A DNA stretch of 64,000 bases from Paenibacillus polymyxa (GCF_015710975.1 NZ_CP049783.1:4569501-4633500), one strand, 5' to 3'. Numbered from the stretch's first letter, positions 30,838 to 39,637 are shown. Program-made: numbers and translations. Notes: generated by a model from the sequence alone, not told the origin.

Positions 30838-32227
30838 TCCTTTTGAGGGTTGGACACCGCACGCAAAGCAGATTGAGGTTATGGAGAGCGAGATCCGTAA
30901 TAATGTTCTAAATTGTGGTCGTCGTGGTGGTAAAACAAATGTAGGTGCTCGTAAATTTTTTGATAACATCCTGGCGGATATGGAACGTGGCAAGGGTTTA
31001 CCTTACAAGCCTCCTAAGAATATCAGAAAGATGAAGAAACCGAAGCCGCGATTAGAATACTGGTGCGTTTCACCTACTTACGCTATGTCTGAAATCCAAC
31101 AGGAAGAACTATCGGATGTACTGCCGGAAGAAATGATTGAGAGCTGGGATCTATCCAAAAACCGTGTATGGTTAAAGGGATGGGTCCTTATTCAATTTAA
31201 GTCAGCTGACAATCCGAAATCCTTGGTCGGTAAAGGTCTGGATGGTGTGTGGCTAGATGAAGCAAGCAAAATGAAAGCAGAAACATGGTCAGGTTATCTA
31301 TCCTATGCCTTGGCGGATAAAGGTGGTTGGAGTGTTTGGACAACCACCCCGGAGGGGATCAACTGGTTTGCCGAGGATATTGTACTTAGAGGGCAATATG
31401 TTGATGCTGGACTTGAAGAAGAACAATACATGAACGATCCAGAATGGCGGAATTTTTACTGGACTTCACTCGATAATCCGATTCCAGAGCTTCAGAGGAA
31501 CATACAGCGCATGATAGAAACATATCCTGAACGTTATGTAGATCGGGAGATTAGAGCAAAATTCAACGTCTTTCACGGACAAGTGTATGACGAATTCAAG
31601 CGGGCAACTCATGTTGTGGACATGCGCTGCTTAGACCAGAGCATTCAATTGTACGAGGTTACTTATCCAGACGGCAGTGTAAGGGATATAACATTTAATC
31701 GCTTTATAGGAGGCATGGATCATGGGTGGAATGATCCTGCTGTTCTGTTGGCAATAGGATGTGTCGGAGAAGATTATTACATCGTGGAGGAATCCTATGT
31801 GCAGCATGTCAATGTTCTGGTGGTGAATGATAGCGGACAAATAGAAGACTGCCTTGTAAAACGTTACTTGGAAATGCATAGTAGATATCATTTTGATGAA
31901 ATTTGGGCCGATCCATCTGAACCGGAATATATCAGCACGTATAGAAAGTATGACCTACCGATAAAGGAAGCGGATAATGCAATTGGACCGGGTATCCGCG
32001 AGGTATCTACCCTTTACAAAATTAAAGATGGGACTGGTCGTCCTAACTTGTACGTGAACAGAGATTGTAAAAACGAAATCAAGGAAACCGAGAATTACAA
32101 GTGGAAAGAAAATCGTGATGGACAGCATTCGGAAGAAGCAGAGGACAAGAATAATCACACTCAAGATTCTAAACGGTACGCTATATACAATGACCAGAAA
32201 AGTGAAGTTGGGCTTGCTTTTGGATAA
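30815..32227 (+). CDS. terL: Terminase large subunit
   Basis: A 470-residue packaging motor. ATPase domain: Walker A GRRGGKT (35-41), Walker B VWLDEA (145-150), coupling motif TTTPEG (177-182). RNase H-like nuclease domain: D302 (GGMDHGWND) and D366 (IWADPSEPEY), with an acidic C-terminal region. It cuts concatemeric DNA and translocates it into the prohead through the portal. GAAGAGGTGG lies before the ATG inside terS. Length is typical for siphophages. Confidence 0.95.
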   Translation: MSLTLEVDPFEGWTPHAKQIEVMESEIRNNVLNCGRRGGKTNVGARKFFDNILADMERGKGLPYKPPKNIRKMKKPKPRLEYWCVSPTYAMSEIQQEELSDVLPEEMIESWDLSKNRVWLKGWVLIQFKSADNPKSLVGKGLDGVWLDEASKMKAETWSGYLSYALADKGGWSVWTTTPEGINWFAEDIVLRGQYVDAGLEEEQYMNDPEWRNFYWTSLDNPIPELQRNIQRMIETYPERYVDREIRAKFNVFHGQVYDEFKRATHVVDMRCLDQSIQLYEVTYPDGSVRDITFNRFIGGMDHGWNDPAVLLAIGCVGEDYYIVEESYVQHVNVLVVNDSGQIEDCLVKRYLEMHSRYHFDEIWADPSEPEYISTYRKYDLPIKEADNAIGPGIREVSTLYKIKDGTGRPNLYVNRDCKNEIKETENYKWKENRDGQHSEEAEDKNNHTQDSKRYAIYNDQKSEVGLAFG

Positions 32228-32332
32228 AAGGGGTTTTTATTAGTGGATAAAGACTTATGAATGTCATTCGATGTATATCTTACTCAAAGAAACTAAATAC
32301 TAAGAAAAATTTGCACAAAGCGAGGGATGTTA

Positions 32333-32830
32333 ATGCCAGATTCATTTATCTACAAAGCGACCGTAAAGACTCATCCTGAATATGGGGCAGGTACCAATGA
32401 GGATGTGTTTTTAAGATTAAAAGGTGCAAGAGAAGGGAATGGAGATTGGTTCTTGAGCGTAAGAGGTGTTGATAATATGGAGGCGAAAAAAGATAATCCT
32501 TTCACGTTTCATTTAAGATCGGATTATTTTTTGGGGGATATAGAGAGCATTTTTATTTATGTTGAAGAAAATGAGTGTGATCACGACGGTCCTGCATGGA
32601 ACTTGGATTATATAGAAATTTCATTTTCTGATGGAGGCCAAGAGAAAGTTTGGAGGTTTGATGTGTATAAATGGATTGGGGTGCAGTCAAGAGATCCTTC
32701 TGTTAAGATGATAAATTATATTGAGGTGGACAGACAAGGAAAAATTACTGAACACACACCAGATAGCTTCGAGTTAAATAAATTCAGCAAGAAAAGTGTG
32801 GAGAATGGGAGTGCTGTTCCAAATCCGTAG
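32333..32830 (+). CDS. PLAT/LH2-domain protein inserted between terL and portal
   Basis: GAGGG with 7-base spacing favours ATG 32333, giving 165 residues. The pattern YKATVKTHPEYGAGTNEDVF...LRLKGA, HLRSDYFLGDIESIFIYVEE and WNLDYIEISF matches a PLAT/LH2 beta-sandwich, a domain that binds lipids or protein partners at membranes. The C-terminal ~50 residues are outside the domain. No signal peptide. PLAT proteins are unusual in phage packaging operons. It has its own terminator downstream (32886-32918) and AT-rich flanks, as a moron insertion would. Function unknown. Confidence 0.7.
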   Translation: MPDSFIYKATVKTHPEYGAGTNEDVFLRLKGAREGNGDWFLSVRGVDNMEAKKDNPFTFHLRSDYFLGDIESIFIYVEENECDHDGPAWNLDYIEISFSDGGQEKVWRFDVYKWIGVQSRDPSVKMINYIEVDRQGKITEHTPDSFELNKFSKKSVENGSAVPNP

Positions 32831-32885
32831 TAACACCGTAATAACACAATGATATTATTTAGACATAGAAATATGAACGAATACT

Positions 32886-32918
32886 GGAGGCAGGAAAAAT
32901 TTCCTGACCTCCTTTTTT
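32886..32918 (+). terminator. Terminator after the PLAT gene, containing a repeated palindrome
   Basis: GGAGGCAGGAAA (32886-32897) pairs with TTTCCTGACCTCC with one bulge, then TTTTTT. The core CAGGAAAAATTTCCTGA recurs before the tape measure and holin genes. It sits immediately before the portal ribosome site. Confidence 0.75.
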
Positions 32919-32943
32919 ATTGCGTCAGAAGGGAGGTAAAGAT

Positions 32944-34299
32944 TTGGGTGTACGACAGTGGATAATTAACTGGTTAGCTGCGGGAAGGCCGAAGAACGAA
33001 CCTGAACGACAGACGGAAAGTTATCCGTTCCCGTTTGGCATCATGATGAGCAAGGGTAGCAATCAACCGGCTCCAAAGCGAACGCCGACCAACTTGCGGA
33101 CATTATCTGAATCACCGATACCGCGTAGGGCGATTAACGTGATTAAGAACGGGATCACAAAGCTAAACTGGTCCGTAGCGGCAATTGATGAAAATGACAC
33201 TGAGAAGTATCGCGAGATATGCAAGATTATTGAACGATCATTGTTAAAGCCCAATCCTGGTGACTCATTCCGTTCATGGATTGAGCAAATAGTCGAGGAT
33301 ATGCTTGTATGTAGTGCGGGTTCATCGGAAGTATTGAAAGCTGGTGACCCTCTCAGGCCGTTTAGGATGTACCCTGTAGATTCTTTCTCTGTTGATTTGT
33401 ATCCTGATTGGGATGGGAAAGAGACTTCATATCGCTATGCACAGCGGGTTCGCGGGCAATATGTTCATTTAAAGTCTTCTGACCTGATGTATATACGGAT
33501 GAATCCGAGAACTAACACACCATTCGGACTTTCGCCGCTCGAAACGGTTTGGGAATCAGTTGAAAGCTTTATATCAGCGCACCGATCTGCTGGAAAACAA
33601 GCTTCAAATACTGTTATCAGGAAACTCATCAACCTTGGAAGGGGTTCTGACGCCAAAGCAATAGCTGCTTTCCGTGCATATTGGGAAAATGAAGTGTTGG
33701 GTCGTGGTCTTAACCCTATCATAGGAGGCGAGAATCCAAGTGTACTGGATTTGGGGGCTACGGATGATAAGGCGTTGTTTCTTGAATGGCAACGGTTCTT
33801 AATTGAGATTGTCGCTATTGCTTTTGATATATCTCCTAAGAAACTGGGGCAGACAAAAGATGTGAACCGAAGCACCGCAGACAGTGAAGACGATGACACG
33901 AATGAATCTATCCAGTCTATTGCTGAAAACATTGTGGAGCATATCAACAATCACATTATTGACGGGATCTTCAAGATGGGTGGGGTAATTGAGTTTAAGT
34001 TCCATTATGCTACTTCATTGAAGGACCAGAAATTAAAAGCCGATATTGATGCGATTTACCTTGACCGAAGAACTGTGACACCAGATGAAGTACGTGACGG
34101 TCTGGCACGTAAAGCATTGCCTAATAAACATGGCGAAGTATTATTACAACCAGGTAATACCGCAGCTATTGATTTGAATAAAACCCAGGAAGAAATACAA
34201 GGGGAGAAAGACAAGCTGTTAAGCAATCTTCCTGAAGATGATCCGCCAAACAATAAAGTCAAAACAGAAAAGGATGAATCTGACACCGCTGAAGAGTAG
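32944..34299 (+). CDS. Portal protein
   Basis: The frame opens at TTG 32920, but GGGAGG points to TTG 32944, giving 451 residues. Portal-type segments: IPRRAINVIKNGITKLNWSV, then FRSWIEQIVEDMLVCSAGSS, MYPVDSFSVDLYPDWDGKET, PFGLSPLETVWESVESFISA, LEWQRFLIEIVAIAFDISPK. These match phage portal proteins of the HK97/SPP1 fold that form a dodecameric ring at one capsid vertex. The C terminus is acidic and disordered. It follows the terminase genes after the PLAT insertion. Confidence 0.88.
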   Translation: MGVRQWIINWLAAGRPKNEPERQTESYPFPFGIMMSKGSNQPAPKRTPTNLRTLSESPIPRRAINVIKNGITKLNWSVAAIDENDTEKYREICKIIERSLLKPNPGDSFRSWIEQIVEDMLVCSAGSSEVLKAGDPLRPFRMYPVDSFSVDLYPDWDGKETSYRYAQRVRGQYVHLKSSDLMYIRMNPRTNTPFGLSPLETVWESVESFISAHRSAGKQASNTVIRKLINLGRGSDAKAIAAFRAYWENEVLGRGLNPIIGGENPSVLDLGATDDKALFLEWQRFLIEIVAIAFDISPKKLGQTKDVNRSTADSEDDDTNESIQSIAENIVEHINNHIIDGIFKMGGVIEFKFHYATSLKDQKLKADIDAIYLDRRTVTPDEVRDGLARKALPNKHGEVLLQPGNTAAIDLNKTQEEIQGEKDKLLSNLPEDDPPNNKVKTEKDESDTAEE

Positions 34300-34333
34300 G
34301 TGTTTTTATTTTGCCCTGAGAGGCGGTGAGGAC

Positions 34334-34444
34334 GTGTTTACAAGGTTTGTTTGCAGTGTTGTGAGACTGACATATCCCAGGTCATTGCCAACACCGAGAA
34401 ACCGAGCAGAGCGCAGACAACAGAAATATCACGGAGGGAGGTGA
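34334..34444 (+). CDS. Small basic protein between portal and protease genes
   Basis: GAGGCGGTGAG precedes GTG 34334, giving 36 residues (MFTRFVCSVVRLTYPRSLPT, PRNRAERRQQKYHGGR). Very short RAERRxxQ-type basic proteins at this place are frequent in Firmicute phages. Its 3' end overlaps the ribosome site of the next gene. Function unknown. Confidence 0.5.
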   Translation: MFTRFVCSVVRLTYPRSLPTPRNRAERRQQKYHGGR

Positions 34445-34452
34445 GAATCTAA

Positions 34453-35508
34453 ATGCTTAAAACGTTGAAAATGAGCAACCAGCGGATGCGCGTTCAGGAC
34501 TTTAAGTTATCCGAAGAAGGAGGCCATCCAAACAAGGTCCCTTTCAAATGTGCTCTTTTCGCAGTTGATCAACCAAGTGATGGCTCACCTCATGGTGCTG
34601 GCGGGAAACGTATTCGTATTTCATCAAATGTTTGCGACCAATATCTTCAAACCTTCGTGGGTATGGCCTTGAATATTGACTACGCCAACGGTATGGCGGA
34701 CCATGACCCGCGCTTTAAAGTCGCTGTAATTGATAAGGCTTACCGTTCACTTGATGGGTATGCATGGATTGACGGATACATTTACGCAAAGGATTTTCCT
34801 GATGTGGTTGCGACTATTCGTTACTACAACGGTTTAGCGGCTGAGTATAACTGGAGCGAGTATCAGTTTGGCGCATCACTCGAAATGGAAGCTGCTGTAC
34901 AGGATGCAACGGATATTGAAGATGTGTTGGATGTAATAGAGTTTTGCGGTACGGGAGCAGCCATCTTGTTCGCCGAGGCCGCTGCCTATAAAACAACGAG
35001 CTTTGCTGCTCGTAATACGAATACAAACAAGGAGGATGTTGATATGACACCAGAACAGATTAAAGCGATGGAAGATTCTATGAAGGCGCTACAAGATGGT
35101 ATGTCCGCTATCACTGCGAGTGTACAAAGCGTGGTCACAGAGGTGGGAGCAATTAAAACAGATATCACCACCATGAAAGCTGCAAGTGAAGAAGCTGAAC
35201 AGAAGACTGCTGAAGAACAAGCTGCTGCTGACCTAAAGGCAGCTCAAGATAAAGCGGACGCTTTAGAAAAGGAATTGAAAGAGTTAAAAGCAGCGGGTGC
35301 ACCTCCAGCAGAGCCGGAACGCAAAACATTCAGCGCTTCCGCATTATTGTCCAAGTATGGCAGTACTGCCAATCTTGTAGCTGGGGCGGAAGCGAATGAT
35401 TACAAAACCTTCTGCGCTTCCGTCGATGCTCTTAATCTTCCAACTTCCGAATCTTTCAAACTTAAAATGCAGGCAAAAGCACAATTTGCTGAGAAGGAGA
35501 GTGTGTAA
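34453..35508 (+). CDS. Capsid maturation protease fused to scaffold
   Basis: A 351-residue two-part protein. Residues ~1-190 form a globular domain (FKCALFAVDQPSDGSPHGAG, VGMALNIDYANGMADHDPRF, YAWIDGYIYAKDFPDVVATI, FGASLEMEAAVQDATDIEDV) in the place and size of a phage prohead protease; catalytic residues cannot be assigned with certainty. Residues ~198-351 are a coiled-coil scaffold (MTPEQIKAMEDSMKALQDGM, AEEQAAADLKAAQDKADALE) with a capsid-binding C terminus. GGAGGGAGGTGAG precedes the ATG. It lies between portal and major capsid genes, the normal position. An internal start could make the scaffold alone. Confidence 0.75.
   Translation: MLKTLKMSNQRMRVQDFKLSEEGGHPNKVPFKCALFAVDQPSDGSPHGAGGKRIRISSNVCDQYLQTFVGMALNIDYANGMADHDPRFKVAVIDKAYRSLDGYAWIDGYIYAKDFPDVVATIRYYNGLAAEYNWSEYQFGASLEMEAAVQDATDIEDVLDVIEFCGTGAAILFAEAAAYKTTSFAARNTNTNKEDVDMTPEQIKAMEDSMKALQDGMSAITASVQSVVTEVGAIKTDITTMKAASEEAEQKTAEEQAAADLKAAQDKADALEKELKELKAAGAPPAEPERKTFSASALLSKYGSTANLVAGAEANDYKTFCASVDALNLPTSESFKLKMQAKAQFAEKESV
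35044..35508 (+). CDS. Internal start for free scaffold protein
   Basis: AAGGAGG at 35029-35035 lies 8 bases before an in-frame ATG at 35044, exactly at the junction between protease and coiled-coil scaffold. Translation there would give a 154-residue scaffold (MTPEQIKAMEDSMKALQDGM...). This nested arrangement is known from lambda C/Nu3 and related phages. It is predicted from sequence only. Confidence 0.7.
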   Translation: MTPEQIKAMEDSMKALQDGMSAITASVQSVVTEVGAIKTDITTMKAASEEAEQKTAEEQAAADLKAAQDKADALEKELKELKAAGAPPAEPERKTFSASALLSKYGSTANLVAGAEANDYKTFCASVDALNLPTSESFKLKMQAKAQFAEKESV

Positions 35509-35511
35509 TAT

Positions 35512-36513
35512 ATGAATAACCGCGTAGGAACAGCTGAATTCGTCACAATGGCAGCAGCAACGCAATTTCAAGGACCAGGGGCAATCATTACAGACGATTT
35601 CCAAAAAGAAATTACAGATGTATTGCGCCGAACATCTATATTGGATGGACGACTAAATTACGTACCTGCTACAGGAGATATTTCAACTTACTATGAACAA
35701 AACACTGTTAAAGGCGGCGAATTCGTCGATCCACGTAATCCATCGGCTGCTTCCACTAGCAATGAGCGCACACCTCATGGGGTGAAGATTAAGGCCTTGA
35801 CCAACCAAGTTAATTTTGGACATTACGATATCACTTTAGGACAACAACAAAACAACTTCCCTGAGCTTAAGGCGAAGGATTTGAATGATATGATTAATGG
35901 CATTGGTCTTGCCCACGGTAAAGCTCTTTGGAGAGGGACAGATACAGGATTGACAGTCCCTACAACTCTTCAATATGTGGGCCTTGCCAATCAAATTACA
36001 AACACTTTCACTGTTGGACCAACTGCATCTATTGTATCGGGTATTCGGGCGAAAGTTGCTGCAATGGTAGCAAGTGAGTTGTACGAGCTTATGCCAACCG
36101 CTATCTATATTCATCCTATTGCTCATCACTACTTAGAAGAAGAAGAGAGAACCGCAGCCAACAATCAAACGCAAGTCAGCAACATCAAGAAGACAACTGT
36201 CGCAGGTTTGGAAGTACTGGCTATTATGACTGCTGCTGGACTCTTGCCGATTATTCCAGAACCGTTTATTACATCGTCTGTAAATGCGACGACAGCATCG
36301 AATACTGACTATGGTATTGCGATTGTAACCGAACCGATGATTGAATATCACTACGTTGGAGAAAAGGGGATCTACTTGTTCCAATTGGGTACAACATCAA
36401 GCCTGCAAGAACAGTATGTGGGCATTAAATACGGTGCTCCAGTAGCTAAAGGACCAAGTTACGCTCATGCTTACGGGACAATTGAGCGTCCAACGATTAC
36501 GGCGGTAGGTTAA
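35512..36513 (+). CDS. Major capsid protein
   Basis: A 333-residue protein with GAAGGAGAG before the ATG. Position after the scaffold, length and content (DFQKEITDVLRRTSILDGRL, KGGEFVDPRNPSAASTSNER, ALTNQVNFGHYDITLGQQQN, YVGIKYGAPVAKGPSYAHAY) fit an HK97-fold siphovirus major capsid protein. There is no N-terminal delta domain, consistent with a separate or fused scaffold. Several hundred copies form the shell. The ID rests on position and general composition, but alternatives are few. Confidence 0.85.
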   Translation: MNNRVGTAEFVTMAAATQFQGPGAIITDDFQKEITDVLRRTSILDGRLNYVPATGDISTYYEQNTVKGGEFVDPRNPSAASTSNERTPHGVKIKALTNQVNFGHYDITLGQQQNNFPELKAKDLNDMINGIGLAHGKALWRGTDTGLTVPTTLQYVGLANQITNTFTVGPTASIVSGIRAKVAAMVASELYELMPTAIYIHPIAHHYLEEEERTAANNQTQVSNIKKTTVAGLEVLAIMTAAGLLPIIPEPFITSSVNATTASNTDYGIAIVTEPMIEYHYVGEKGIYLFQLGTTSSLQEQYVGIKYGAPVAKGPSYAHAYGTIERPTITAVG

Positions 36514-36580
36514 TAAATTTTAAGACTAAGGGGGCGGTTAATGTGACCGTCTCTCTTAATGTTGAGAGGAGATGATTCAG

Positions 36581-36979
36581 TTGGCAAAATCGAATCTGGA
36601 TAAGCTGAAAGATGCGATTGCTGAAAGCGCAGCATTGTTAGCGCAGGCTGAGATTGGTGAAAATGGAGGGCAATATCCTCAACAATCGGCAGATGCATTC
36701 AAGGAGGCCGTTACAGCGGCAGAGACATTGGTTGGCGCTGAAGGAGCAGAACCAAGCCAGTTCGATGCTCAAACAACGGTGTTGAATGATGCGCGCAGTT
36801 CTTTTCTGGCTGCTAGGATTCCAGCAGTCCGAAAAGTTACGCTTCGCGGTACACCAAGCCAGCGCAAGGGTCCTCACACGATTCATTTAAAAAATGGGGT
36901 CGTTAACTTCGTGGATGGCGAAGCACAGTTACCGGATGAACTGGCAGACGAGCTTGCCGATGCTGGCTATGTAGAATGA
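36581..36979 (+). CDS. Head-associated protein with FIVAR-like domain
   Basis: GAGAGGAG suits TTG 36581 better than ATG 36572; the product is 132 residues. N-terminal ~80 residues are an alanine-rich three-helix pattern (LKDAIAESAALLAQAEIGEN, GGQYPQQSADAFKEAVTAAE, TVLNDARSSFLAARI) like FIVAR domains of surface proteins. The C-terminal part (GPHTIHLKNGVVNFVDGEAQ, LPDELADELADAGYVE) resembles short head-fibre/connector-adjacent proteins. Position after the capsid gene suggests a capsid decoration protein. A CTCTC-N8-GAGAG hairpin (36551-36568) partly covers its ribosome site. Confidence 0.65.
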   Translation: MAKSNLDKLKDAIAESAALLAQAEIGENGGQYPQQSADAFKEAVTAAETLVGAEGAEPSQFDAQTTVLNDARSSFLAARIPAVRKVTLRGTPSQRKGPHTIHLKNGVVNFVDGEAQLPDELADELADAGYVE

Positions 36980-37542
36980 GTCAGTATCTTGAGTTAACGG
37001 ACTCTGACTTCGTTCCGGTAGGGATAAAATTAACTACTCCACTTATTCTCAGAGCATCAGCCGTAATTGATGGACGGTGCAAACGTGAGATCGGAGTTAC
37101 AACGTATACCGAGCGTATACCGCTTACCGATCAGCAGAGAGGGCATTTGTCTTATTACCCAGTTGTAGAGGTGAAGGAGGTAAAGGGCAGGCCGAAGCAG
37201 GGATTGATGGGTAATTTCTTTGGTCCGCCGGGATTCGAAACAATCACTGACACCAGCACCATTGATATCGACAAGGATATTGGCACAGTCTGGTGTGGCT
37301 TCTCTCCTTTTGGTTCAGCTTATGCAGAATTGGAAGTGACGTATACCAGCGGTTGGGAGACGATACCTGATAAGGTAAAGGTGGCATGTGGACTAATTAT
37401 CGGACAACTTGCTGCTAATCCAAATTCAAATGTGAAATCCAAAAAGGACTTCGATTACAGCATTGAATACTTTGGCAACAGCATGATTACTCCAGAGATA
37501 GCCGATCTTTTGTATGAGTTTGAACATAGGTCATTTAGGTAG
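36976..37542 (+). CDS. Head-tail connector (adaptor) protein
   Basis: A 188-residue protein, ATGA-coupled to the previous gene. Helical segments and a beta loop (LTTPLILRASAVIDGRCKRE, YYPVVEVKEVKGRPKQG, VKVACGLIIGQLAANPNSNV, IADLLYEFEHRSFR) fit the gp6/gp15-like connector family that binds beneath the portal. It is the first of four neck genes before the tail genes. Assigned by layout and composition. Confidence 0.7.
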   Translation: MSQYLELTDSDFVPVGIKLTTPLILRASAVIDGRCKREIGVTTYTERIPLTDQQRGHLSYYPVVEVKEVKGRPKQGLMGNFFGPPGFETITDTSTIDIDKDIGTVWCGFSPFGSAYAELEVTYTSGWETIPDKVKVACGLIIGQLAANPNSNVKSKKDFDYSIEYFGNSMITPEIADLLYEFEHRSFR

Positions 37543-37552
37543 GTGATGCAAC

Positions 37553-38128
37553 TTGTTCTATGAGTTCTCACACCGCCATACGCCGTGTGTGGTGGATGGA
37601 AACGAAGATGTAGTGATTCTATCAAGGGAAACCAAAGCGACGACTGTATTGGGCAAAGAATACGTCTATAACGGTGTATTCTCGCCCGAATCACTCATTA
37701 ATCGTGGTTCTTTGGTGCAGACAGAGGACACATTCTTGGTTCTTACCTTAAGAAAAACAGTAGATCAGGACAACTACTGTTCATTGGTTAAAACAAATGC
37801 TGTGGTAGAGGTGCAAAGATACCAGCAAGCTTATGACGTAAACGATAATCCGGTGGGCGATGCTGAATTTACATCGGTCGCTGCTGATGTTGTTTGCTTT
37901 GCACAGTATGTTACAGCGCAACTTCGGCAGCAGGAACCGGGATTACTATCGAGTACCGTATTTGTTTTGCAGATGCAAACAACTGTTGATGTAAAGAGGC
38001 CAGAGGAGACAACTACTGCTATTCCTGACCGAATCGTTATGGGCGGGAAGACATACCAGGTAGATGAAGTTGATAGGATGAAGTATCCTAATCTGCTGCA
38101 CGTCCAGCTTTCAGAGGACCGCCGATGA
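37553..38128 (+). CDS. Head closure / neck protein (putative)
   Basis: A 191-residue beta-rich protein with TTG start after AGGTGATG. Segments FSHRHTPCVVDGNEDVVILS, DRIVMGGKTYQVDEVDRMKY. Position two after the capsid, between connector and tail-completion genes, fits a head-closure (stopper) protein that seals the portal after packaging. No motif is decisive. ATGA overlap with the next gene. Confidence 0.6.
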   Translation: MFYEFSHRHTPCVVDGNEDVVILSRETKATTVLGKEYVYNGVFSPESLINRGSLVQTEDTFLVLTLRKTVDQDNYCSLVKTNAVVEVQRYQQAYDVNDNPVGDAEFTSVAADVVCFAQYVTAQLRQQEPGLLSSTVFVLQMQTTVDVKRPEETTTAIPDRIVMGGKTYQVDEVDRMKYPNLLHVQLSEDRR

Positions 38129-38703
38129 TTACAGGGTATGATTCAGTGAAAGCGGCGAAGGATCTGGAGAATAAGCTCGCTGTTGAAATTACTGGGCTAA
38201 CGAAACTGGTCATGCTGACAGCCAAAAGCGGCATACAGTACTATCCAGCAGTTCGGGACCATTTGGAGATGCACATGTTCGTGCTTGCTAATCAAATGAT
38301 TTCAGGCGACATTACAGCGGATTACTGGCAGGCGTGGCTTGAACAATTCGGTAAAGGCTCCAAGATGGCAGACAGCAGCCAAAATCCCGGTTTAATAACC
38401 TATATGAATAGTGAAGCATGGAACCGACTGAGGTCCAAAGGTGATCGTATTATTGTAGGTCGTTCCCGTGGAAAGTACAGAGCGATTGACGGTACCATGA
38501 AGGAATCAGGTGGGGGATATGCTGGAGTAGATTTGGAGGAGCTTGCGGAGCGCGGTGATATTGATCCTTCATTTAGGGCCACACCACCAACCTACTTCCT
38601 GCGTATTGCAATTCAGTCTAACCGGAAACGTATTTTGGATGGCATTAGCCGTGTAATAACTGAGTTTCCGTATCACAGATACTTCAAGGAGGTACGGGAG
38701 TGA
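38125..38703 (+). CDS. Tail completion / neck protein (HK97 gp10-like, putative)
   Basis: A 192-residue mainly helical protein (MITGYDSVKAAKDLENKLAV, FFRATPPTYFLRI-type C-terminal region). Fits the head-tail joining component found before the tail terminator in siphophages. Coupled on both sides (ATGA with previous, GTGA with next). Assignment is positional. Confidence 0.55.
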   Translation: MITGYDSVKAAKDLENKLAVEITGLTKLVMLTAKSGIQYYPAVRDHLEMHMFVLANQMISGDITADYWQAWLEQFGKGSKMADSSQNPGLITYMNSEAWNRLRSKGDRIIVGRSRGKYRAIDGTMKESGGGYAGVDLEELAERGDIDPSFRATPPTYFLRIAIQSNRKRILDGISRVITEFPYHRYFKEVRE

Positions 38704-39134
38704 GCCTACAACTTATTGATGCTGTTCAGAATGCTTTGAAAGAAGATTCGGAACTTATGAGCATGCTGAAGCTTACTCCTTCATCATCCTCTGCTGATGT
38801 CGTAAAGCGATTTACGAAAGGCATGGAGCCTGAGATAACGGTTTCTAAGGATACAGTTCCACATATCTGCCAATATGTCATGCCGGGACGATATGCCACT
38901 AATCCACTGGTGTTCGAAGGTAAGTTCTGTATCGACTTTTATGGTAAGACAGCATATGAAGCAAAGCTTCTATTTGAAAGAGCATTCAAAACCTTGCACG
39001 AAAAAAGGTTGTTTACACAGGGGTTTATGTCCTATCTTTGTGTGCTATCCTATGACTCGGATTTTGCTACTGGTATCCAAGGGGCTAAGGGGTACAAAGC
39101 AATTTTCGATGTTGATTACTTGAGAATGAATTGA
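38700..39134 (+). CDS. Tail terminator protein (putative)
   Basis: A 144-residue alpha/beta protein, GTG start overlapping the previous stop. LIDAVQNALKEDSELMSMLK at the N terminus, then VFEGKFCIDFYGKTAYEAKL and FKTLHEKRLFTQGFMSYLCV. Helix-strand-strand layout and position just before the tail tube gene are typical of tail terminators (lambda gpU-like), which cap the growing tail. Confidence 0.65.
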   Translation: MSLQLIDAVQNALKEDSELMSMLKLTPSSSSADVVKRFTKGMEPEITVSKDTVPHICQYVMPGRYATNPLVFEGKFCIDFYGKTAYEAKLLFERAFKTLHEKRLFTQGFMSYLCVLSYDSDFATGIQGAKGYKAIFDVDYLRMN

Positions 39135-39144
39135 GGTGAGCAGA

Positions 39145-39591
39145 ATGGCAGATGCAGCTGTATGGAAAGCAACCGGGAGATCCGGTGATCATAACGGAAT
39201 TAACCACGTTGAATATGAGTTGCTGGATTCAACACAAAAGCGAGTTTCTTTGGCTAAAACCAACATATCCAGTATTGAAAAAGATGGGGTTAAAATTGAA
39301 CCGGATGATCAGGAAACTCTATGGTTTAGTGAAGCAAATGCAACCAAGAAGTACAAATTTAATGTTGTTACTCTTGCTGGTACAACTTATGAAGCCGAAT
39401 TGAATTGGACTCAACCTAATCCTCCTAAACCAGAACCTACCGAGTGGGAAACGCTGATTGCTGAAAAAATCGCGCTTGCTAAAGGATTGGGTATCATGGG
39501 GATCTGGAATCCAAAACAGGGTTACAAGCTAACCAAAGAGTACAGTCGCATTGCAGAAATTGATAAGCGTCTATGGGAACTGGTCAAATAA
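39145..39591 (+). CDS. Hypothetical virion-module protein
   Basis: GAGGTGAGC supports ATG 39145 (148 residues) over the GTG at 39136. N-terminal ~85 residues are beta-rich (VEYELLDSTQKRVSLAKTNI, YKFNVVTLAGTTYEAELNW), followed by a Pro-rich linker (PNPPKPEPTEWE) and a helical C terminus. Its end overlaps a strong terminator. It may be a minor tail or decoration protein placed between neck and tail tube. No family recognised. Confidence 0.6.
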   Translation: MADAAVWKATGRSGDHNGINHVEYELLDSTQKRVSLAKTNISSIEKDGVKIEPDDQETLWFSEANATKKYKFNVVTLAGTTYEAELNWTQPNPPKPEPTEWETLIAEKIALAKGLGIMGIWNPKQGYKLTKEYSRIAEIDKRLWELVK

Positions 39592-39606
39592 GCTGACCAG
39601 TTTTTT
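39580..39606 (+). terminator. Terminator between neck and tail genes
   Basis: CTGGTCA (39580-39586), loop AATAAGC containing the stop codon, TGACCAG (39594-39600), then TTTTTT. A strong intrinsic terminator inside the late operon. Confidence 0.8.
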
Positions 39607-39637
39607 GTGTGTTCACATATAAGGAGGATGAAACTAT

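Noticed and set aside
36551..36568. CTCTC/GAGAG hairpin as a translational switch for the FIVAR-like gene
   Set aside because: Only a 5-bp stem; too weak to claim regulation.
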